The position numbers and the translations under genes were made by a program. Shown in pieces: positions 53,077 through 61,590 of a DNA stretch of 64,000 nucleotides. Source of the DNA: Mycetocola tolaasinivorans (GTDB lineage Bacteria; Actinomycetota; Actinomycetes; Actinomycetales; Microbacteriaceae); NCBI RefSeq assembly GCF_003667565.1, contig NZ_RCUX01000003.1, positions 62,001-126,000 on the forward strand. Direction: 5' to 3'. Numbering within the stretch: the stretch's first letter is position 1; every line of letters begins with the position of its first letter. Under the pieces are notes generated by a model. The model was not told the DNA's origin, made no database searches, and worked only from the letters and a program-made list of their open reading frames with translations.

Positions 53077-55679
53077 GTGGGCACAAAACTTCGCGACCGG
53101 CCCGATTCGCGCGCCGAGCGAGTATCGGCGAGCGGAATCTCTGGGGCCTCCTCGACCCGGGGCGGCTCCCGGGGGCAACACGGCTTCTCCCCGCCCTGAT
53201 CGCCGTGTGGGGTATCTGCCTCGCGCTACCGCTCGCCTCGGCCCGTACCGCCGAGTTAGTTGCGATCGGAATCTGCACGGTCGCGGTCCTCGCGATGGCG
53301 ATCGGATGGGTGCGAGGCAGAAACCGCCTGCGACGAACGCGTGCCATGGGCGAGGTGAGCGCTCCTGAGGGGCGGGAGCTCGAGGCAGAAGATCTCGCGA
53401 GCGTGCGGCGCATCATCCGCACGGCTGTGGTCGCGACACTGGTCTTCGTCGCCCCGGCGAGTAGCCTCACGATCGCGGCCGAGGCGGCACACAGCGCATC
53501 GGATGCGCTCACCACCCTTCTATCGGAGCTCCCAGATGGCCGCAAGACGCTACCGCCCCGGGACGGCTACGCGGCAGCACCCGCGGGCGCTCCATCGTTC
53601 GCCCTCAACGTACGGACATCCGGGCGTCCTCGCACGCTCGCCCCGGGATTCTCCGGGGAACCTCGCTGGCTCGTGGCGGCGCGCACCGAGACCGTCCGAG
53701 GCGAACCGAGTGACGTCCCGGTTCTCCTGATCGCCGCAGACCTTGCTTCCGTCCGGCCCGGTACCGCGCTGGAGATCGACGCGACGGTGCGCCCCACGGA
53801 TCCGGGCACCCGCGAGATCGCCTGGGTATCCGCCCGCTCACAGCGCGTGCTACCGGAGGCCGGCGAACGCACGCCCCTCGCACTCCTGACGGACGGCCTC
53901 GACGGGCTGCGTATCGGGCTCGTGCGTGCCGCGGCACCGCTGCCCGGCAGCTCCGGGACGCTCCTGCCTGGCCTCGCCATCGGAGAAACCTCGGAGCTAC
54001 CGGAAGACCTCGACCAGGCGATGCGCGATACCGGGCTCACCCACCTGGTCGCGGTGTCCGGGGCAAACTGTGCGGTCGTAATCGCCGGAGCCTCCTGGCT
54101 CGCGGCGCTGCTCGGTGCCGGACGGCGCCTGCGCATCGCCATCGGACTGGGTGCACTCGGCGGCTTTGTGCTGCTCGTCGGTCCGGATCCGAGCGTCCTG
54201 CGCGCCGCCGTCATGGCCACCATCGTGCTCATCTTCCTGATTGGCGGCCGGCCTGGGCGAGGGTTCCCCGTGCTGTGCACGGCCGCCACCCTCCTGCTCC
54301 TCATCGATCCGGGTCTCGCCCGAGACTTTGGATTCGCGCTCTCCGTCGCGGCTACCGCCGGGATCCTGCTCCTCAGCGCGCCCCTCACAGCACTCCTTTC
54401 GCGGTGGCTCCCCGGCTGGCTGTCACTCGCGCTGGCGCTGCCGCTCGCCGCTCAGCTCGCCTGCGGTCCCATTCTCATCCTGCTGCGTCCGGAAATATCC
54501 CTGACCGCGATACCGGCAAACTTTCTGGCGGCACCGGCGGCCCCCATCGCCACGGTACTCGGGCTGCTCGCCTGTCTCGCCCAGGCACTCTGGCTGCCGG
54601 CGGGTATCGCATTCGCCTGGGTCGCCTGGCTGCCGACAGCGTGGATCATCGCGGTCGCGCGCACCCTCTCGGCGCTGCCCGGTACTCAGTTGCCCTGGCT
54701 TCCCGGTCTGGTTGGCGCGCTGTGTCTCCTGCTCGTCACGGCACTGCTGCTGGGACTGCTGCTCCACCGAGCCCGGCGGCTGCGCTGGGGAGTGTCCCTG
54801 GCCATGACGCTCGCCCTGGTGACGGCCATCGCGATCCTGCCCGGCCACCTCGCCCGTGCGGGAGTACCGCGGAGCTGGACCATTGCCGCCTGTGATGTCG
54901 GACAGGGAGATGCCATCCTGGTGCGCTCTTCGGGGAGGACCGCGCTGATCGATGCCGGTCCGGATCCCGAGGTCCTCGCGGGCTGCCTGTCCCTCCTCGG
55001 GGTGTCCCGCATCGACCTGTTTGTGCTCACCCACTTCGATGCCGACCACGCCGGTGGCATCTCAGCGATTGCCGGACGCGTGGACACCGCCCTCATCGCG
55101 GCACCGCGCACACCGGGAAACGTCGAGACGGCGAGATCCCTCGGGGCCGGGACGACGGTCGCCCGCGAGGGGGATTCCGGCACCCTCGGCACCCTGCGCT
55201 GGAACGTGTTCTGGCCTCCGGCACCGCGCGCGGTACCCGCGAAGCAGAACGGTGCCGGGCACACATCCGGTGATCTGCCCGGCCTCGATATGAGCCCGAA
55301 CGATGCCGGCGTGGTGTGGGGGTTTCGCGGCGAGGGCATGAGCGCGGTATTTCTCGCCGACCTGGGAGCGGGCGCCCAATCGATGCTCCTCCCCGTGCTC
55401 ACCGAGTGGGGTCTGGCCCCGGGAACGGACATCGTCAAGGTGGCCCACCACGGCAGCGCCGATCAGGATCCCGAGCTCTACCGCGCCATTCGCCCGCGAT
55501 TCGCGCTGATTTCGGTGGGCGCCCGCAACGGCTACGGACACCCGCGACGCGAGATCATCGAGGTCCTTGCCCGCGGCAACGTACGAACGGGCCGCACCGA
55601 TATCGACGGCACGGTACTGATCCTGAACACCCCCGATGGGCCACGGCTCTCGTACGTCGGAATGGAACGCGGAAAGTGA
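53073..55679 (+). CDS. comEC: ComEC/Rec2-type DNA uptake channel
   Basis: 868 residues. An N-terminal membrane part and OB-like region precede the Competence domain (THLVAVSGANCAVVIAGASWL, ATAGILLLSAPLTALLSRWLP), and a C-terminal metallo-beta-lactamase-like domain follows with CDVGQGDAILVRSSGRTALI, FVLTHFDADHAGG (metal ligands) and VAHHGSADQD. In competent bacteria it moves one DNA strand through the membrane; in many actinomycetes competence is unproven. GTG 53073 overlaps the comEA stop. In relatives holA often follows comEC; here a convergent membrane gene follows after one base. Confidence 0.95.
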   Translation: MSGHKTSRPARFARRASIGERNLWGLLDPGRLPGATRLLPALIAVWGICLALPLASARTAELVAIGICTVAVLAMAIGWVRGRNRLRRTRAMGEVSAPEGRELEAEDLASVRRIIRTAVVATLVFVAPASSLTIAAEAAHSASDALTTLLSELPDGRKTLPPRDGYAAAPAGAPSFALNVRTSGRPRTLAPGFSGEPRWLVAARTETVRGEPSDVPVLLIAADLASVRPGTALEIDATVRPTDPGTREIAWVSARSQRVLPEAGERTPLALLTDGLDGLRIGLVRAAAPLPGSSGTLLPGLAIGETSELPEDLDQAMRDTGLTHLVAVSGANCAVVIAGASWLAALLGAGRRLRIAIGLGALGGFVLLVGPDPSVLRAAVMATIVLIFLIGGRPGRGFPVLCTAATLLLLIDPGLARDFGFALSVAATAGILLLSAPLTALLSRWLPGWLSLALALPLAAQLACGPILILLRPEISLTAIPANFLAAPAAPIATVLGLLACLAQALWLPAGIAFAWVAWLPTAWIIAVARTLSALPGTQLPWLPGLVGALCLLLVTALLLGLLLHRARRLRWGVSLAMTLALVTAIAILPGHLARAGVPRSWTIAACDVGQGDAILVRSSGRTALIDAGPDPEVLAGCLSLLGVSRIDLFVLTHFDADHAGGISAIAGRVDTALIAAPRTPGNVETARSLGAGTTVAREGDSGTLGTLRWNVFWPPAPRAVPAKQNGAGHTSGDLPGLDMSPNDAGVVWGFRGEGMSAVFLADLGAGAQSMLLPVLTEWGLAPGTDIVKVAHHGSADQDPELYRAIRPRFALISVGARNGYGHPRREIIEVLARGNVRTGRTDIDGTVLILNTPDGPRLSYVGMERGK

Positions 55680-55680
55680 C

Positions 55681-56754
55681 CTAGTCGGGCCTCGCGGTGG
55701 CAAGGAAACGGATGAATACGGCCATCCAGCCGAAGACCATGGCAAAGACCAGAATCTCGAACGCGGTCAAACCGAAGAACCCCATCGCGAACAGCGCGAC
55801 GGAGACGAGCATTGCGGCCAGGAACAACCAGGAGGCGACAAAATAGGCCCGGGGCATGCCCGCGAGTACCCGAGGGCCACTGATCAGGAGCGCACCGAAC
55901 GCGACGGCCATGCCCGAAGCGCAGACGTTATGGATGAGGAGGCTGACGTGCACGGGCACGATTCCCACGCCGGCCAGCATTACTCCCATAACGATGAAGA
56001 GGCGCGCGACGGTTCGCGGGCTCGTGCGGCTGCGCAGCTGGCCCGCGTCGACCAGGGGTCGCATGTCGTTTGAAACATAGATGGCGAAAGCGGTCACCAT
56101 CAGGCCACCCACAATCAGGGTGCCGTTGAACAGCAGGCTTGACAGGTCACCAAAGGTGCCGAGATGGCTGAAGTGCGTGCGCCACCAGTCGGGATCGGAT
56201 GCGGTGACCATCGAGGTCAGGGTGCCCAGCCCAACAAACGCCATGAGCAGGCTCGACATGCGCACGGTGGTGAGACGAGAGACCGAGAGGGTGATGATCC
56301 AGGCGGTGAGCCCGGTGGTCGTTCCCATGAGGAGCACGGACCAGAACGGATCAAGGATCAGCCCGATAAATCCTCGGCCCAGGAGGAGAAAAGTCGCGAG
56401 CGTCGTGAGCGATGCCAGCAGGCCGTGAACGATCACCACGCCGCTGAAGCTCACGATGGTGAGCGGCGATGGCACCTCGCGTCGCCACTCCTGGCCGGGG
56501 GAACGGCGTGCCAGGGCGTAACCGGTGGCCGCCGCGGCAGCTCCGAGTAGCCCCGCGGCGATCGCCGCCAGGTTGCCGAAAGACCACTCGCCGACGAGCG
56601 GAAGCGGCCGGGTCAGGCCCAGCACGAGGCCGAGCACGCCGCCGACCACCGCAGATGTGAGTGCCGCATAGAGCGCACGCGACTCGGTGCGCACGGCCGA
56701 GGCGGCCGCGTCGGGCCGAGCCGACGCAGCCGCCGAGGGTTCGAAGTTGTTCAC
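55681..56754 (-). CDS. DUF998-type multi-span membrane protein
   Basis: 357 residues, nine to ten membrane helices after a polar 20-residue start. The pattern DWWRTHFSHLGTFGDLSSLLFNGTLIVGGL (about 210-240) is typical of DUF998-like proteins, in which a luminal SxLG segment precedes a helix with FN. Function of the family is unknown. It starts 5 bases before a second membrane-protein gene's stop, on the same strand, so the two are probably cotranscribed, the SHOCT protein first. Tail-to-tail with comEC. Confidence 0.75.
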   Translation of the reverse strand: MNNFEPSAAASARPDAAASAVRTESRALYAALTSAVVGGVLGLVLGLTRPLPLVGEWSFGNLAAIAAGLLGAAAAATGYALARRSPGQEWRREVPSPLTIVSFSGVVIVHGLLASLTTLATFLLLGRGFIGLILDPFWSVLLMGTTTGLTAWIITLSVSRLTTVRMSSLLMAFVGLGTLTSMVTASDPDWWRTHFSHLGTFGDLSSLLFNGTLIVGGLMVTAFAIYVSNDMRPLVDAGQLRSRTSPRTVARLFIVMGVMLAGVGIVPVHVSLLIHNVCASGMAVAFGALLISGPRVLAGMPRAYFVASWLFLAAMLVSVALFAMGFFGLTAFEILVFAMVFGWMAVFIRFLATARPD

Positions 56755-56758
56755 GCGA

Positions 56759-57160
56759 TTAGCGTACGGCGGAGTCGCCCAGAATACGAGCCTTCAGCGC
56801 GTCATATTCGCCCTGGTTAATCGAGCCGGAGTCCAGGAGCTGCCTCGCCTGAGCGATTTCGGCGGTCGGTGAGACCCCGGCCACGGAACGAATGTAGGTG
56901 GTCGCCGCCTGCTCCGCATCCCGCTGCACCGCGGCCGAACGCTCCGCCATACCGGAGCCGCGCGCAATCAGGTAGATCAGCGCGGTGAGGAACGGCACAA
57001 AGATGAGGAAGACAAACCAAATGGCCTTGAACCAGCCGTTGAGCTTCCGGTCACGGAACAGATCTCCAATGATTGAAAACAGCGCCATGAGGTAGGCGAT
57101 GAACACAAAGATCGTGATGAACCACCAGATGGTGTCCCAGATCGTCGACCAGAAAGACAT
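56759..57160 (-). CDS. Small membrane protein with PLDc_N-like helices and SHOCT domain
   Basis: 133 residues. Two N-terminal helices (TIWWFITIFVFIAYLMALFSI and AIWFVFLIFVPFLTALIYLI) with RDRKLNGWFKAIW between them are the PLDc_N hallmark. The C-terminus EIAQARQLLDSGSINQGEYDALKARIL is a SHOCT oligomerisation domain. Such proteins are frequent in actinobacteria; function unknown. It is the first gene of a two-gene unit with the DUF998-type gene and is divergent from the two-component system across 343 bases. Confidence 0.85.
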   Translation of the reverse strand: MSFWSTIWDTIWWFITIFVFIAYLMALFSIIGDLFRDRKLNGWFKAIWFVFLIFVPFLTALIYLIARGSGMAERSAAVQRDAEQAATTYIRSVAGVSPTAEIAQARQLLDSGSINQGEYDALKARILGDSAVR

Positions 57161-57503
57161 TCAATACTCCTTATGAGATGACCCTCGAACGCCGTGGGCG
57201 GGTGATGCCCAATCGAGGTGATCCCGAGCATATTTAGTTCGAGTGCGCTCCGAACCCACCAAATAATGTGGCCCCTAGATGCGGGGAACGGCCCTCCGGC
57301 AGGATTTCGGTTCCTCACATCGCGGCGCGCCCCCGGGCGAGGGAAAATCCCCTGGGTATGGGGGCCGGGCGGGCATGAGGGCACGGTAACGGCGGTCCCG
57401 CGTTGGGATATGATTTCAGGCATCAACCGCCAAATAGCCCACTGAGCCTGTCGTTTCTGCGGGTCGGCGGTGGGGCCCACACCAGGACGAAGGGACATCG
57501 GAC
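57161..57503. other. Divergent intergenic region ahead of the response regulator
   Basis: 343 bases without a supported gene. It contains the AATCCCCT element (57346-57364) and a good -10, TATGAT (57409-57414), for the response-regulator gene; the -35 position reads GTAACG and is poor, as expected for an activated promoter. The leader would be about 85 bases. Confidence 0.6.
57346..57364 (+). promoter_or_regulatory. AATCCCCTGGG element upstream of the response regulator
   Basis: AATCCCCTGGGTATGGGGG; it is centred about 66 bases before the expected transcription start. Related copies are at 60307-60323 and 60356-60373 before the baeRF gene. Candidate binding site of the response regulator encoded next. 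Confidence 0.55.
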
Positions 57504-58151
57504 GTGCGCGCGCGAATCGGAATCATCGATGATCACCCAGCCGTGATGCTCGGGGTGGTCTCGATCCTCAACGCGCAACCCGACATGATCGTGACGGCGA
57601 CGGCCACGACGGTCCCGGAACTGATGTCTCACGGCGAGTATCTTGACGGCGTCCTACTCGACCTGAAGCTCGCGGATGAGAGCACGCCATCCGAAAACAT
57701 CCGTCGAATATCGGAACTGGGTGTGCCGATCCTGGTCTACACATCCGGCGATCGCCCCTCGCTGATTCGTGAAGCCGCGCGGGCCGGTGCGGCCGGCATG
57801 ATTCGAAAGTCGGAGCTCCCCGCGGATATCGTCGGCGCGGTGCGCTCGATGATCCGGGGTGAGGTTGTGGCCTCGGCCGACTGGGCCGCCGCCATCGATT
57901 TCGATCCCGAGTTTGTACGTGTCCATCTGTCGCCTCGGGAGGCCGAAGTGCTGGGGCACTATGCCGCGGGAGAAACCGCTGAGAGGGTGGCCTCGCTGCT
58001 GTATATCTCGCGGGAAACCGTGCTCGATCACATTCGTCGCATCCGCGCGAAGTATGCGGAGGCGGGCCGCGCCGCACCCACGAAGATTGACCTGCACCTG
58101 CGCGCCCTTGAGGACGGGCTGCTCTCCGCGAGCGATGATATTCAGGCCTAA
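57504..58151 (+). CDS. NarL/LuxR-type response regulator
   Basis: 215 residues. The receiver starts RIGIIDDHPAVMLGV; the phospho-acceptor is Asp53 in GVLLDLKLAD, and the Lys lies in AGMIRKSELP. The HTH is VHLSPREAEVLGHYAAGETA followed by VASLLYISRETVLDHIRRIR. GTG 57504 follows AAGGGA by about 10 bases. The kinase gene overlaps its end by 17 nt. It probably binds the AATCCCCT elements and so controls itself and the baeRF-amidase genes. Confidence 0.93.
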   Translation: MRARIGIIDDHPAVMLGVVSILNAQPDMIVTATATTVPELMSHGEYLDGVLLDLKLADESTPSENIRRISELGVPILVYTSGDRPSLIREAARAGAAGMIRKSELPADIVGAVRSMIRGEVVASADWAAAIDFDPEFVRVHLSPREAEVLGHYAAGETAERVASLLYISRETVLDHIRRIRAKYAEAGRAAPTKIDLHLRALEDGLLSASDDIQA

Positions 58152-59292
58152 AACCGAGACCGATGTCGGCATTGAGCGAACACTGAGCTGGCTGTTTGCG
58201 ATCGGCGGCTGTGTCGTTTTCCTCGACCAGGCGATTTTCCGATTTGATGAGCTGGCGCTGTGGCAGCCCTGGTGGAATGCCGGCGGCTTCGTAATTATTG
58301 CCGGCATCATTGTGCTCGCCGCGGGGGCTCTCGTCCTCCCCATCGGTGTTGTGCGGGCGCTCTGCCGGGTACTTCCGCCGCTCTATACGACGCTGCAGTT
58401 TCTGTGGGTGCCCGCGATGATCTCCCCGAATGAGCCGACGGTCACATCGTGGATCTCGACGCTCGAACCGCCCATGGTCGCCATGCTGCTCCTGTCTTTG
58501 CGCCCGGTAGCGGCGGTCTGTGCCTCCCTCCTGATCTCAGCGACTCCGGCGCTGTCGAGCCTGCTCTTCCTCGGAACCGTTCCGTTTATCGTGCTGAGAG
58601 AAACCCCCATTCAGCTCGGCAACGTCCTCTACGTGGTCATCTTTCTGGCGGTGTTTGCTCAGCTCACACGGCTGCGTATGCAGGAGAGAGAGATGCATCG
58701 CCAACGGCAACATCAGGCGCAGTCCCGCGCGCGGGGGCGTGAGCATGCGCGGGTTTCCCGGGTAATTCACGATGAGGTGCTCTCGGCGATGGCCGCGGCA
58801 ATTCAGACCGAGGGCGTGCCCCCGATGGTGTTGAAGCGCACGGCGGCGGTGGCACTTTCGGCCCTGGACGACCCCGCCGATGGTGCACCGCACCAGGCTA
58901 CGCCGACGCTTACACTCGAGCGTGCCTATGACGTCATGACTCTCGATCTGCGGCGAATCGATGATCGGGTCGAGTTGCGGGCCGAACTGGGGGCCGGGTC
59001 GATCCCCACGGACGTTGCGAGCGCCGCCACCCTGGCCGCCGCGGAGGCGCTGCGTAACAGCATTCGCCACGCCGGAGACGGCGCAACCAGGTCGGTCGAG
59101 GTCCTGCTCGGCCAGGGGAAGGTGGAGATCAGAGTTTCTGATGATGGGCGGGGATTCAATCCCGAACACCCACACGACGGGCTGGGCATCAGGGAGAGCA
59201 TCGTTCGTCGAATGGCCGAGGTTGGCGGGGAAGCGCGGGTCACCTCACTGCCCGAACGAGGTACCCGGGTGGTGATCTCGTGGCCGAGGTAA
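58135..59292 (+). CDS. Sensor histidine kinase, partner of the NarL-type regulator
   Basis: 385 residues. About five membrane helices (20-175) form the sensor, with no large outside domain. A coiled, basic stretch (RMQEREMHRQRQHQAQSRARG) leads into HisKA_3 with His212 in RVSRVIHDEVLSAM. HATPase_c has the N box AAEALRNSIRHAG and G box VSDDGRGFNPEHPHDGLGIRE, ending TSLPERGTRVVISWP. All catalytic parts are present. ATG 58135 overlaps the regulator's end, and its stop overlaps the next gene by 13 nt. Signal unknown; membrane-embedded sensors often detect cell-envelope stress. Confidence 0.92.
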   Translation: MIFRPKTETDVGIERTLSWLFAIGGCVVFLDQAIFRFDELALWQPWWNAGGFVIIAGIIVLAAGALVLPIGVVRALCRVLPPLYTTLQFLWVPAMISPNEPTVTSWISTLEPPMVAMLLLSLRPVAAVCASLLISATPALSSLLFLGTVPFIVLRETPIQLGNVLYVVIFLAVFAQLTRLRMQEREMHRQRQHQAQSRARGREHARVSRVIHDEVLSAMAAAIQTEGVPPMVLKRTAAVALSALDDPADGAPHQATPTLTLERAYDVMTLDLRRIDDRVELRAELGAGSIPTDVASAATLAAAEALRNSIRHAGDGATRSVEVLLGQGKVEIRVSDDGRGFNPEHPHDGLGIRESIVRRMAEVGGEARVTSLPERGTRVVISWPR

Positions 59293-60284
59293 TCCCCGCG
59301 CATACGCAGTCGGGCGGCCTCGGATCGAAGCAGGCGCGCTGGGTGTTTCTCTTCGTCTGGGCCTGCAACGTGTGGCTCGGGCTGATGGACGGCGACTTCA
59401 GCCCGCTCGACCCCATAAATGCAACGGCGTATGCGGCAGCTCTGGTCGGATGCCTGCTGCTCACCACTCCCGGGCGGCTACCGCTCACGGCCGCGCGCTC
59501 GACGATGCTGGTGATATCGGCACTCTACCTGGTGGCGGTGACGCTCCTCCGCGCACCGGATCCCGCCGCAACCGAGCTGCTGTACTTTGCCGCATACCTC
59601 GTCGGGTTTGTCATACCGCGCGGTAATCCGCGCGTCGGGGCGATCGGAAGCACGCTCGTGATCGGCGGCATCGCCGTCTGGGGTGTGGCCCGGGAAGCGA
59701 CCGCGGGGGAGTTTGCCGTGCTGCTCGGGGTACCGATCGGATGCGTGGTAGCCGCTGCGGCGTGGCGGATGGGCTTGCAACTGATCGTGCGGCGGGAGCG
59801 TGATCATCGCAGCGTGGCCGCCCGAGCCGCGGAGAATGCGGCGGCGGCGGATGAGGCCGTGCGCATCTCGCGCCGGGAACTCGCCGAGATTCGCGCCGAG
59901 GTAGCACCCCTGCTCGAGGAGATCGTTCGAGGAACGCCGATTGATGCCGCTATGCGCGTCGCGCTTGTACGTACGGAGGCCGCGATCCGGGACCGGATTC
60001 GGGCACCTCACCTTCAGCATCCGGCCCTGGTCGCCGCGTTTGCGCTGCTGCGTGATCGCGGCGTGACGGTGGTTGTGCTGGGGGAGCCGACGGTCGGTGG
60101 CGGGATGACCGACACCCTGGCCGAAGCCGTCGTCGAACTGGTGCGAGAGGTCACCGCGGGCAGGGTCACGGTTCGCAGCCTGCCGAGCGGAAGACGCTCG
60201 GCACTCAGCGTTGTACTGCAGGGTGGGGCGGGCTCGGAACAGATACTGCTCTCCGCTTCGGGGACGATCCTTTCGCGCGGCTGA
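59280..60284 (+). CDS. Degenerate histidine-kinase-like membrane protein
   Basis: 334 residues from GTG 59280 inside the kinase's last codons. Five to six membrane helices (24-175), a coiled stretch, then RRELAEIRAEVAPLLEEIVRG where a kinase would have its H-box: the His is missing. The following VEL-type region (ALLRDRGVTVVVLGE, LAEAVVELVREVTAGRVTV) resembles the linker and first part of HATPase_c, but the Asn of the N box and the DxGxG box are absent. It therefore cannot act as a normal kinase; it may be a co-sensor or inhibitor of the kinase next door. No exact family was recognised. Confidence 0.75.
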   Translation: MAEVIPAHTQSGGLGSKQARWVFLFVWACNVWLGLMDGDFSPLDPINATAYAAALVGCLLLTTPGRLPLTAARSTMLVISALYLVAVTLLRAPDPAATELLYFAAYLVGFVIPRGNPRVGAIGSTLVIGGIAVWGVAREATAGEFAVLLGVPIGCVVAAAAWRMGLQLIVRRERDHRSVAARAAENAAAADEAVRISRRELAEIRAEVAPLLEEIVRGTPIDAAMRVALVRTEAAIRDRIRAPHLQHPALVAAFALLRDRGVTVVVLGEPTVGGGMTDTLAEAVVELVREVTAGRVTVRSLPSGRRSALSVVLQGGAGSEQILLSASGTILSRG

Positions 60285-60306
60285 TCGGCTGCGGTGCGGT
60301 GTGGTG

Positions 60307-60373
60307 AATCCCCTGGGCGTTGGATGTGTGGCGGTGGTGTGGTGTGGTCCGGGTGAATCCCCTAGGTAGGGGG
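60307..60373 (+). promoter_or_regulatory. Two AATCCCCT elements before the baeRF gene
   Basis: AATCCCCTGGGCGTTGG at 60307-60323 and AATCCCCTAGGTAGGGGG at 60356-60373, both preceded by GTG and 49 bases apart. The second contains the dyad CCCCTA-GG-TAGGGG. A TAGAGT -10 box follows at 60398-60403, which places the second element about 46 bases before the expected transcription start. Confidence 0.6.
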
Positions 60374-60441
60374 CGTTTCGCGCGCCCGGTTCGCTCGTAG
60401 AGTCGGTGACAAATCGAACGCGATAGCCCAGGAGGATCACC

Positions 60442-61545
60442 GTGCACATCGATATGCCAACCCCGACCGATATCGAGCGTATTGCGGCGGCGCGCGAGAA
60501 TCTCAGCGTGAGCATCTATATGCCTACCAACCCGATTCCGGCGCATGCGGAGGAAAATCGGCTTCGCGCCCGAGGGCTGTTTGAGAGCGCGCTTGAGCGG
60601 GTGGGGCGTCTCGCCGAGGATGAACATGCGCGACAGGAGTTGGACGAACGGCTCGACGCGCTTCTCAATGATCCCGATTTTTGGTCACATGTCGGGAGAA
60701 GTCTCGCGGTTTTCGCGACTCCGACGGGAATCATCGAGTTTCGGCTGCCGAATGAGCTCACCGAGTATGTTTCGGTTACCGATCGGTTTACCATCACTCC
60801 GCTGCTGCGGGCCGTCACGTTTCCGCAGGCGGCCTACGTTCTCGCGCTCTCTCAAAACGGTGCCCGGCTGGTGGAGGTCTCCGCGGACGCGCCGGCGCGG
60901 GAGGTTCCGGTTTCCGAGCTTCCCGGCAGCGCTGCCGAGGCCGTCGGGCTGCGCTCGATTGGTGGACGGTCGGCCTATGGCCGGATCCAGGGCGATGAGG
61001 GGCGGAAGGTGCGTCTCACGCAGTTTGCCCGGGCGGTCGATCACGCGCTGCGCCCCCTGCTTACGGGGAGTTCGCTGCCCCTGATCATTGCGGCCGCCGA
61101 GCCGCTGGCGAGCATCTATCGCAACCTCAGCGGGTATCATGCGCTGGCCGAGGAGGTTATTCCGGGTAATCCCGACGAGGTGAGTGCCGCCGATCTTGCC
61201 ACCGCTGCACGCTCCATCCTTGACCGCCTGCATGACGCCGAACGTGCCGATCTGCAGGATGTTTTCAACAGTCGACGGAGCAGCGGTCGCGCGCTGAGTG
61301 ACCTGAGTGATCTTGCGCGGGCCGCGAGCAACGGTGCCATCGGCGTTCTGACCGTTGATATGGATGCCGAGGTGCGCGGAACGATTGATGACTCGGGTGC
61401 CCTGCTGCTTCAGGACACCGAGCACGACGTGCTTGAAGAGCTGGCTCGCCGTGTTCTTGCGGGTAACGGTCGCGTGTTGGCCGTTCGGGCCGCGGATCTC
61501 CCGGTGGGCGTTGCCGCCGCGGGCATTTTGCGTTTTGCCATCTGA
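60442..61545 (+). CDS. Bacterial eRF1-like (baeRF) family protein
   Basis: 367 residues. The start DIERIAAARENLSVSIYMPT, then RLRARGLFESALERVGRL and SLAVFATPTGIIEFRLP, is the layout of baeRF proteins, bacterial relatives of the archaeal/eukaryotic release factor eRF1. Later parts (AYVLALSQNGARLVEVS, GVLTVDMDAEVRGTIDD) match the middle and C-terminal domains. Such proteins are thought to act on ribosomes, perhaps in hibernation or rescue, but their role is not settled. AGGAGG lies before GTG 60442. Followed after 45 bases by an amidase gene; preceded by two AATCCCCT elements. Confidence 0.8.
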   Translation: MHIDMPTPTDIERIAAARENLSVSIYMPTNPIPAHAEENRLRARGLFESALERVGRLAEDEHARQELDERLDALLNDPDFWSHVGRSLAVFATPTGIIEFRLPNELTEYVSVTDRFTITPLLRAVTFPQAAYVLALSQNGARLVEVSADAPAREVPVSELPGSAAEAVGLRSIGGRSAYGRIQGDEGRKVRLTQFARAVDHALRPLLTGSSLPLIIAAAEPLASIYRNLSGYHALAEEVIPGNPDEVSAADLATAARSILDRLHDAERADLQDVFNSRRSSGRALSDLSDLARAASNGAIGVLTVDMDAEVRGTIDDSGALLLQDTEHDVLEELARRVLAGNGRVLAVRAADLPVGVAAAGILRFAI

Positions 61546-61590
61546 AACTCCGCTACTCACGCAGCGGGCCATCCCAGTTAAGGAGAAATC

